From Nitrospirales bacterium (GTDB lineage Bacteria > Nitrospirota > Thermodesulfovibrionia > Thermodesulfovibrionales > Dissulfurispiraceae): a stretch of DNA of 5,233 nucleotides. Positions 1 through 5,233 of the stretch are shown piece after piece. A program made the position numbers and the translations under genes. Each line of letters opens with the position of its first letter. The first letter of the stretch is position 1. The stretch spans positions 1 to 5,233 of the forward strand of contig JADLDZ010000233.1 of assembly GCA_020846375.1 (NCBI GenBank), read 5' to 3'. The notes below the pieces were generated by a model. That model had not been told where the DNA came from. It saw only the letters and a program-made list of their open reading frames with translations, and did not search any database.

Positions 1-1
1 A

Positions 2-877
2 AAAGGGGATGATCAGACGATTGAATCATTCGGCTACCAGTGGTCACGGGTCCCTTCCTGGAACACTGCGGAAAAGAATGCCGAAGTAATTGATGATTGG
101 GTGCTGCGTTGGTTCGGTTGGAATGATTTTGAGGGACTCAAGAGAGCGCTTGCGAAACACCGTCTTGTCCTCGACGTCGGCTCCGGACTCGGGCACGAGT
201 TGCATAACTTTACAAGAGCGAATCCCGGAGCCGTTCTGGTAGGCCTGGAGCCGAGCAAGACAATAGATATTGCGTCATCCCTGCTTCACCGGCACCGGAA
301 TATCCTGCTGATCGAAGGTGATATCATGTCCCCTCCTTTTGCAGAGAACACCTTTGACCTGGTCTTCTCCAAGGGGGTGCTGCACCATACTCCCGATACC
401 AGGAAGGCATTCCGCAATTGCGCCTCTCTCCTGCGGCAGGGGGGCGAAATCGCGGTGTATGTCTATAACAGGAAAGCTCCGCTCAGGGAGTTTACCGACG
501 ACTATCTGAGGAACTCCGTCACCTCCATGCCTGCTGATGAGGCATGGGAGACATGCAAAGGAATAACGGAGTTGGGAGAGAAGCTGTCCGGCCTCGACGC
601 CGAAATAGAGATCGAGAGGGGGATTCCGCTCCTTGGGATAAAACCGGGAAGACATTCGCTTCAGAGGTTGATGTACTATACCATGATGAAAATGTTCTGG
701 AACGAAGCATTGAGCTTCGAGGAGAACAACCTGGTGAACTTCGACTGGTATCATCCTTACTATGCGTGGCGGCATACTCCCGGAGAGATCAGGGAGTGGT
801 GCCGTGAGCTCGGCCTGCACGTGGTATGGCTTAACGAGGAACCGAGCGGAATTGCCGTCCGTGCGATAAAGCAGTGA
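2..877 (+). CDS. Class I SAM-dependent methyltransferase, 5'-truncated by the window edge
   Basis: This is a probable SAM-dependent methyltransferase; its substrate is unknown. The reading frame is open to the left edge, giving 291 visible residues. A GTG at 101 is only the first start-like codon in view: the upstream in-frame stretch reads ...ESFGYQWSRV..., a segment typical of this family just before the catalytic domain, so the real start lies off the window. Motif I (LDVGSGLG, about 170-193) is the SAM-binding glycine loop. It is followed by an acidic residue in GLEPS, then EGDI and FDLVFSKGVLHH, and the post-motif LLRQGGEIAVYVY, all as in Methyltransf_11-type Rossmann folds. The C-terminal part (FDWYHPYYAWRHTPGEI...) is characteristic of methyltransferases found in polysaccharide and glycan loci. 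Related proteins often carry an N-terminal zinc-ribbon-like segment, which here would be off the window. It is followed at 24-33 bp by the amidotransferase gene and is likely in the same operon. A small-molecule or sugar O-/N-methyltransferase is inferred from context. Confidence is high for the fold and low for the substrate. Confidence 0.9.
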   Translation, partial: KGDDQTIESFGYQWSRVPSWNTAEKNAEVIDDWVLRWFGWNDFEGLKRALAKHRLVLDVGSGLGHELHNFTRANPGAVLVGLEPSKTIDIASSLLHRHRNILLIEGDIMSPPFAENTFDLVFSKGVLHHTPDTRKAFRNCASLLRQGGEIAVYVYNRKAPLREFTDDYLRNSVTSMPADEAWETCKGITELGEKLSGLDAEIEIERGIPLLGIKPGRHSLQRLMYYTMMKMFWNEALSFEENNLVNFDWYHPYYAWRHTPGEIREWCRELGLHVVWLNEEPSGIAVRAIKQ

Positions 878-894
878 CAGACCATTTCAGTTGC

Positions 895-901
895 GGAGGA
901 G
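895..901 (+). promoter_or_regulatory. Shine-Dalgarno site that selects the amidotransferase start
   Basis: GGAGGAG is a near-perfect Shine-Dalgarno sequence. It directly abuts the ATG at 902 with no spacer, but lies 9 nt ahead of the ATG at 911. Normal spacing therefore favours initiation at 911, which also places the catalytic cysteine at position 2. Confidence 0.8.
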
Positions 902-910
902 ATGCATCAC

Positions 911-2668
911 ATGTGCGGAATAGCAGGAATCTGGGGGAGAGGAAACATAAGGGTGATGACCCGCACCCTGGCGCACCGCGGTCCCGACGACGAGGGAATA
1001 TATGAGGATACCGCCCGTGCGGTAAAGCTCGGGAACAGGCGGCTGAAGATCATCGACCTTGTACGGGGGCACCAGCCTCTCCATAACGAGGACAGGACGG
1101 TCTGGGTCACGTTCAACGGGGAAATCTTCAACTACAAGGGCCTGCGCAGGAAACTGTCCGACCTGGGGCACTCCTTTTCCACGGACACGGATACGGAGGT
1201 GATTGTCCACGCCTATGAGGAATACGGCACCAAATGCGTCGAGCACTTCAACGGCATGTTCGCCTTTGCCCTCTGGGACGGTCAGAAGCTCTTCCTTGCC
1301 CGCGACCGTATGGGTGAGAAGCCGCTCTTCTACTACCACGGAGAGGGACGCTTCCTGTTCGCTTCGGAGATCAAATCCATCCTCACCGAAGTCACCCCCG
1401 AGCCCATCCTCCATCCCGACTTTTTCGTCTTCGAAGACAACCTCTCCGACAACACCCTGTTCAAGGGCATAAAAGAGCTGAAACCCGCTCATCTGCTCAC
1501 CTATGACGGCAAAAATACCGAAATCAGCCGCTACTGGTCCCCCGAAACGATCGATTCGGAAAGGAGGAGCGATACCTTCTACATCGAAAAGCTCGCGGAG
1601 CTGTTTTACGATGCAGTACAGATCCGCCTGGTGGGGGATGTGCCCTGGGGGATGTATCTGAGCGGAGGCCTCGACAGCTCGGTCATCGCGTGCATCGCAA
1701 AACCGGATATCGTTTTTTCCGCCACGTACAACAACTGGGACGCGCGGTTCGACGAGACGGAATACTCCTCGCTCGTTGCGAAAAAACTGGGCGCGGAACA
1801 GATCTTCGTCACCTCCACGCCCCAGGAGGTGGAGAGCAGGTTCTCCGATATCATCTGGTACCTTGACCAGCCAATTTCCACATCCTCCACCATCACCAGT
1901 TTCAAGCTTGCCGAAGAGGCTTCACAACACGTAAAGTTCATCTTGAACGGCCAGGGAGCCGATGAGGTGTTCGGCGGATATACCCGCTACCTCTTCATGC
2001 TCATCGAGGACTCGATGAGGAACTCGGACTGGCTGAAAAACTATGAGCCGATGGCGCGCAGGTTCTGGGGGGCACATGCATTCATCGACCCGGCCGAGCG
2101 GTATTTCAATTTCATAAAGCGCACTGAGCCCACTACTTCGGACCCCCTGCGCCTCGTTCAGGAGAGCTTCTCCGCACAAACCGGGATTCTCAACCAGATA
2201 GGGTACACCGATATGGTGATCAGCCTCCCCCATCTTATTACCATGGATGACAGGGGATGCGCCCACGCCGGAATCGAAAGCCGCTCCCCCTTCCTGGACC
2301 ACCGTATTGTCGAGTTCGCCTTCCAGCTCCCCACCGACCTGAAGATCCGGGAGTACGAAACAAAGTACATCCTCAGGCAGGTGGCCCGCCGGTTCTGCCC
2401 CCCTGAAGTCATTTACCGGATGAACAAGATGGGGATGGTGAGCCCCATCGGCGTATGGCTGCAGAGAGAGCTCTCCCATTGGACGTCCGACCTGAGCCAA
2501 AGCCTCCGCAAGAGACGCCTGGGCCTGCCCATACTGGGCCCCGAGGAATACGGTGTTTTCGACCGGAGACTCCACGCAGTCATCAGCCTTGAGCTATGGT
2601 TCAGGAGGTTCCTTGACGCGGACCATCTCAGCAATGCGGTGCCTCTGCGGAGGGCAATGGGTGAATAG
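911..2668 (+). CDS. asnB: AsnB-type glutamine-hydrolysing amidotransferase (asparagine synthetase family)
   Basis: This two-domain enzyme should release ammonia from glutamine and transfer it to an ATP-activated carboxylate: aspartate in true AsnB, or possibly a sugar acid here. Start 911 is preferred over 902 because it gives MCGIAGI, and class II glutaminases need Cys2 exposed as the N-terminal nucleophile after Met removal. The product is then 585 residues, a normal family length. Glutaminase domain (about 2-210): Cys2, HRGPDD, Arg44 in RRLKIID, Asn69-Gly70-Glu71 and Asp94 match the E. coli glutamine-site residues. Synthetase domain (about 220-560): PP-loop SGGLDSS at 251-257 for ATP pyrophosphate binding, LNGQGADEVFGGY from 345, and ESRSPFLDHR. 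The loop has Gln348 where E. coli AsnB has a conserved Glu (Glu348) important for acyl-adenylate formation. The enzyme is probably cytoplasmic, as there is no signal peptide. It lies between a methyltransferase and a glycosyltransferase, ending 6 bp before the latter. The symbol denotes the family; the true substrate is open. Confidence 0.93.
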   Translation: MCGIAGIWGRGNIRVMTRTLAHRGPDDEGIYEDTARAVKLGNRRLKIIDLVRGHQPLHNEDRTVWVTFNGEIFNYKGLRRKLSDLGHSFSTDTDTEVIVHAYEEYGTKCVEHFNGMFAFALWDGQKLFLARDRMGEKPLFYYHGEGRFLFASEIKSILTEVTPEPILHPDFFVFEDNLSDNTLFKGIKELKPAHLLTYDGKNTEISRYWSPETIDSERRSDTFYIEKLAELFYDAVQIRLVGDVPWGMYLSGGLDSSVIACIAKPDIVFSATYNNWDARFDETEYSSLVAKKLGAEQIFVTSTPQEVESRFSDIIWYLDQPISTSSTITSFKLAEEASQHVKFILNGQGADEVFGGYTRYLFMLIEDSMRNSDWLKNYEPMARRFWGAHAFIDPAERYFNFIKRTEPTTSDPLRLVQESFSAQTGILNQIGYTDMVISLPHLITMDDRGCAHAGIESRSPFLDHRIVEFAFQLPTDLKIREYETKYILRQVARRFCPPEVIYRMNKMGMVSPIGVWLQRELSHWTSDLSQSLRKRRLGLPILGPEEYGVFDRRLHAVISLELWFRRFLDADHLSNAVPLRRAMGE

Positions 2669-2674
2669 CCCGCT

Positions 2675-3895
2675 ATGAGGCCGCGAAACTACCGGATCGC
2701 AGTTCTTTCGGCAAATGAAAAAGTCCTGCGCAACCGTTATGTTTTTCTGAAGACCCTCGCCGCCCTCGGCAGCGACATACGGGTCATCTCTTATGAGCGG
2801 CTCCTCAAGTCTCCCCTCTCCCGTGAGGACCATGCTGCATGGACGGAGAGATTCAGGAAGAAGCTGGACGACTACTCCCCTGACTTCCTCCTCCTCTTCT
2901 GCGTCGATTATGTGCTCCTGCATCTTGTCGAGCACGACTTCCTCCTCTCGTGCTTCCCCTATGTTACCGTGTGGGATTCAAACCCGTTACGATCTCTGCA
3001 CTTTTTGTCACGACACCGGGAGAACCACCGGCTCCTGCTCGTACTCGACACCAGGATCGTGGACGACCTCCGTGCTGTCGGAATGGACCAGGCGGCTTAC
3101 TTTCCGTATTATTACGCCGATCCCGCGGTATTCTCTCCGCAGGAGCCCTGCGCGCCATACCTCCATTCCGTCTCTTTCGCAGGGACGTTCGCACCGGCGC
3201 ACATGGTCCCGTCCCGCTTCAGTATCGGCTCCCATCAAAAAGATTTCCGGACGGAACAACTGGCTTCGCTGAAGGATGCGTTTATCAAGCTGCGCAACCG
3301 GGCGGGCTGGTATATTGACGTCTTTGACTATCTCAAGGATACAATGGACATATGGAGTGCGGAGTTTGTCGAAATATCGGACGTCCTCATGTACTCCCAG
3401 AAGTGGATCGAAAGGATACAACTGTTCGATGTCCTCTCGGCGGCTCGCATCGATACCCACATTTACGGGGGACTGCAGGGGGGGTATTCAGGCAGGAACC
3501 TGAACCACAAGCTCAACGTCGTTTCGCCTTACCTGTATCTCCACGGCTTCCTGAACAAGCACACAGAACTGCCGAAGCTGTACAATTCATCGAAAATCAA
3601 TCTCTGCTGCACCCAGTTCCCGAGGGCCTGTCACGAACGGGTATTCCAGGTGTCCTCCTGCGGCGGATTCATCCTCCATGAATGGAAAGAGGATGTGCTT
3701 CCGCTCTTCTCTCCAGGAACGGAAATCGTGCTCTACAAGAATCTCGGTGAACTGCCGGACCTGATCGCTTTTTACCTGAACAACGAAAAAGAAAGAAAAC
3801 GCATCGCTGCTGCGGCGCGGAAACGCTTTCTCTCGGAGCACACTCCTCTGCACAGGGCCCGCAGGTTCATAGAAGTTGTGCAGGAACGTCTTTAA
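2675..3895 (+). CDS. CgeB-like GT-B glycosyltransferase
   Basis: This 406-residue protein is a probable glycosyltransferase of the CgeB / DUF3880 plus Glyco_trans_1_2 type, transferring an unknown sugar to an unknown acceptor. The N-terminal half opens with a Rossmann-like strand (YRIAVLSAN, residues 6-14). It continues with PDFLLLFCVDYV (69-80), TVWDSNPL (98-105), LVLDTRIVDDLRAVG (122-136) and FPYYYADPAVFSP (143-155), the usual DUF3880-like pattern of Asp-containing strands ending in 'yLpya.dp..f.p'. The C-terminal half (about 300-403) has KLYNSSKINL, HERVFQVSSCGGFIL (320-334), LPLFSPGTEIVLYKNLGEL and a closing SEHTPLHRARRF, the signature of the C-terminal domain. In the E-R-x-F-x motif the acidic residue normally after Phe is Gln325. 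There are no signal peptide or membrane segments, so it is presumably cytosolic or peripheral. Start 2675 is the first in-frame ATG after the preceding stop. Its Shine-Dalgarno site is weak (GGTGA at 2660-2664), which suggests translational coupling to the upstream gene. Context suggests flagellin or surface-glycan assembly. Confidence 0.85.
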   Translation: MRPRNYRIAVLSANEKVLRNRYVFLKTLAALGSDIRVISYERLLKSPLSREDHAAWTERFRKKLDDYSPDFLLLFCVDYVLLHLVEHDFLLSCFPYVTVWDSNPLRSLHFLSRHRENHRLLLVLDTRIVDDLRAVGMDQAAYFPYYYADPAVFSPQEPCAPYLHSVSFAGTFAPAHMVPSRFSIGSHQKDFRTEQLASLKDAFIKLRNRAGWYIDVFDYLKDTMDIWSAEFVEISDVLMYSQKWIERIQLFDVLSAARIDTHIYGGLQGGYSGRNLNHKLNVVSPYLYLHGFLNKHTELPKLYNSSKINLCCTQFPRACHERVFQVSSCGGFILHEWKEDVLPLFSPGTEIVLYKNLGELPDLIAFYLNNEKERKRIAAAARKRFLSEHTPLHRARRFIEVVQERL

Positions 3896-3904
3896 GCACT
3901 CCTT

Positions 3905-4351
3905 TCATGCGCTTACCGCTATTTTCCCGGCGTGGTGCGCTTCCTCGGTCTTGTTTGCAGAGGGCGCCGCGTGGACCTTTTTGCCGTCCTTTTTGCAGAT
4001 TTCCGCCCAGGCATCCCGTAGGGGAAGCAGCAGACGGATCACCTCATTGATCTTCGTCGCGTCGTTCCCGAAGTTCGCCCGTGTAATCTGTACCATCATA
4101 TAATCGTAAAGGTCGTTGAGGTTGCGCGCGATTTCACCGCCTTTCTCCCTGTCGAGACAGGACTGCAGGTACTCGATGATCTTGAGACTCTTGTCGATGA
4201 GGACGATCTTCTTGTCCGTACTCCGCCCCACCTCTTTCAGTGCGCCCCTGAGAAATTCGATCGCCCCGTTATAGAGCATCAGCACCGTCTCTTCAGGCGT
4301 TGCGGAAACGATGGTGTTCTCCCTGTACTGCGTTGCAGCATCATTCTTCAT
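3905..4351 (-). CDS. fliS: Flagellar export chaperone FliS
   Basis: FliS binds the C-terminal helices of newly made flagellin in the cytosol, prevents premature polymerisation and delivers it to the flagellar type III export gate. The 148-residue product shows the family pattern: AATQYRENTIVSATPEE near the N-terminus, VLMLYNGAIEFLRGA (residues 23-37), a helix with the KSLKIIEYLQ region, and ARNLNDLYDYMMVQITRAN (75-93) containing the conserved NL..LYDYM motif. These are the helices of the four-helix bundle, which ends near residue 119. Residues about 120-148 form a polar, Lys/Ala/His-rich tail (KKDGKKVHAAP...), making the protein longer than the common 120-135 residues. The start is ATG at 4349-4351, with a strong Shine-Dalgarno site 9 nt upstream. 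It lies 33 bp downstream of fliD on the same strand, the usual fliD-fliS order, and is very likely co-transcribed with it. Its stop is 9 bp from the stop of the convergent glycosyltransferase gene. Confidence 0.95.
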   Translation of the reverse strand: MKNDAATQYRENTIVSATPEETVLMLYNGAIEFLRGALKEVGRSTDKKIVLIDKSLKIIEYLQSCLDREKGGEIARNLNDLYDYMMVQITRANFGNDATKINEVIRLLLPLRDAWAEICKKDGKKVHAAPSANKTEEAHHAGKIAVSA

Positions 4352-4360
4352 GGGTACGGT

Positions 4361-4367
4361 CCTCCCT
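4361..4367 (-). promoter_or_regulatory. Shine-Dalgarno site of fliS
   Basis: On the minus strand this reads AGGGAGG, a strong anti-16S match ending 9 nt before the fliS ATG (4351). It lies in the 33-bp fliD-fliS gap and supports independent, efficient initiation of fliS within the operon. Confidence 0.75.
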
Positions 4368-4384
4368 CTGCGCGCCGATCCCGG

Positions 4385-5233
4385 TCATTTATTCGCGCTC
4401 GCGCTGAGCGCAGCCAGCTGGGTGGTGATATACTGGCTTTGCGCGTTCAGTTTGCCGAGCAAGATTTCCAGCCGGGTGAATTTATCCCGTAATGCTATTT
4501 CCTTCCTGCCGAGACTTTCCTCTACTCTTTTCTGCCGGTTCTGTATGCTGTCGACCGAGGTTTGCAGGGACTCCTCCTTGGAAGTGAGGATTCCGCCGGT
4601 CGCATCGGTGTATGCTTCCAACGTCGCCATCAGCCTCTCCGCAACGCCCGAAGAGACGGCGATGGTCCCGAATCCTCCTGTCTCCGCGGAGGTGGTACTT
4701 ATGCTCAGGCCATCTTCCGCGTACCCCGAATTCGCGGTGAGCACGTATCCCTTCCCCACGGCAGCATGATTGTTGATACTTCCCGCAATATCCGCACCCT
4801 CGTCTCTCGATTCAGAAGAATCAGCCGAGCTGTAGAACCCTATCTGTCCTCCCGAAGGAGACGCAGGAGAATCCACCACTCTGTCGTTGATCACTCTGAA
4901 ATAAATGGCCGCACCGTATTCAGTCGCGGTGATCCTCAGTTTACCTCCCTCATTCGATGCGGAAAGCTTCGCCTTCTGTGTCGCAAAAGTACTGTTCAGG
5001 TCATTCACCACGGTATTGATCGTCGCTCCCGCGCTGTAGGCCACTGAAAAATAGGAGTAGGTTGGAGCGCTTTCCGTATGGTTTTCCGAGTACGTAAAGG
5101 TAAGCTTTTCATCAGTGGGGAGACCGGTTATGGTCGAGCCGCCCAGGAGGGTGGCCTTCCCGGGAGCGGTATCCACGTTGATGCTGTATGCACCCGCCTG
5201 TGTCGCGGAGGTTTTGCTCACATAGGTTACTGC
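4385..5233 (-). CDS. fliD: Flagellar hook-associated protein 2 / filament cap FliD, C-terminal part
   Basis: FliD forms the cap at the filament tip and promotes flagellin insertion outside the cell. The frame is open to the right edge, so 282 C-terminal residues are visible and the N-terminus lies off the window. The GTG near 5221 is an internal Val, since the frame continues upstream as AVTYV. The visible part begins with a GAYSINVDTAP segment typical of FliD or flagellin-type repeats. It continues through beta-rich, Ser/Thr/Gly-rich modules (about 4670-5200), including DLNSTFATQKAKLSAS.. followed by GKLRITATEYGAA, and an ADIAGSIN..GKGYVLT stretch ahead of ETGGFGTIAVSSGVAERL. The last ~85 residues are the conserved helical FliD C-terminus: AERLMATLEAYTDATGGILT, a heptad-like helix with QNRQKRVEESLGRKE, then LRDKFTRLEILLGKLNAQSQYITTQLAAL. 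These pack in the D0/D1 coiled-coil core. Spacing and order with fliS support a fliDS operon. Identity rests on the C-terminus and the fliS neighbour; the central domain is variable in this family. Confidence 0.92.
   Translation of the reverse strand, partial: AVTYVSKTSATQAGAYSINVDTAPGKATLLGGSTITGLPTDEKLTFTYSENHTESAPTYSYFSVAYSAGATINTVVNDLNSTFATQKAKLSASNEGGKLRITATEYGAAIYFRVINDRVVDSPASPSGGQIGFYSSADSSESRDEGADIAGSINNHAAVGKGYVLTANSGYAEDGLSISTTSAETGGFGTIAVSSGVAERLMATLEAYTDATGGILTSKEESLQTSVDSIQNRQKRVEESLGRKEIALRDKFTRLEILLGKLNAQSQYITTQLAALSASANK

Noticed and set aside
275..820. 181-codon minus-strand ORF opposite the methyltransferase
   Set aside because: The plus strand carries the SAM-binding motif and family C-terminus; the minus-strand product resembles nothing I know.
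887..1492. 201-codon antisense ORF on the minus strand inside the amidotransferase gene
   Set aside because: It lies opposite a clearly conserved domain, shows no recognisable protein motifs, and is explained by GC-rich codon use on the coding strand.
1922..2575. 217-codon antisense ORF on the minus strand inside the amidotransferase gene
   Set aside because: It is the shadow of the conserved synthetase domain, with no family-like composition of its own.
2649..2654. GGAGGG considered as the Shine-Dalgarno site of the glycosyltransferase
   Set aside because: It is 20 nt from the ATG at 2675, too far for normal initiation; the weaker GGTGA at 2660-2664 or translational coupling is more plausible.
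3909..3940. Imperfect inverted repeat (GCGC...CGC / GCG...GCGC) near the convergent stops, considered as a terminator
   Set aside because: There are only 4 bp and 3 bp of pairing around a mismatched internal loop, no T-run follows on either strand, and it lies within fliS codons.
4562..5047. 161-codon plus-strand ORF opposite fliD
   Set aside because: Its translation is Arg-rich and low in recognisable structure, and the opposite strand encodes a convincing FliD.

Overview
The window is gene-dense and comes from a motile, flagellated bacterium. It holds parts or all of five protein genes and almost no intergenic DNA. Moderately GC-rich coding sequence and a fliD-fliS pair with strong Shine-Dalgarno sites indicate a diderm bacterium. 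The FliD and FliS sequences and the glycan-type neighbours would suit Nitrospirota or Desulfobacterota, but that assignment is an impression from protein style only.

The left three quarters (2-3895, plus strand) is a tight co-directional cassette: the 3' part of a class I SAM-dependent methyltransferase, a complete AsnB-type glutamine amidotransferase, and a complete CgeB-like glycosyltransferase. Gaps are 24-33 bp between the first two genes, depending on the start used, and 6 bp between the second and third, so they are probably co-transcribed. Their promoter lies off the left edge. The right quarter (3905-5233, minus strand) carries the flagellar filament-assembly genes fliS (complete) and fliD (3' part only). 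They are convergent with the cassette, with 9 bp between the two stop codons.

My reading is that a small carbohydrate-modification cassette sits against a flagellar operon. Such cassettes often make or attach flagellin glycans, or belong to an adjacent O-antigen or capsule locus. The amidotransferase has an intact glutaminase site and PP-loop. It has Gln where E. coli AsnB has a conserved, functionally important Glu (Glu348) in the synthetase site, which fits a carboxylic-sugar amidation role at least as well as asparagine synthesis. FliS would chaperone flagellin and FliD would cap the filament.

I found no RNA genes, mobile elements, CRISPR arrays or convincing terminators. No stretch longer than 300 bp lacks a gene. 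No clearly new system is visible. The most useful leads are the Glu-to-Gln change in the amidotransferase, the cassette composition beside fliDS, and the convergent junction without a terminator.
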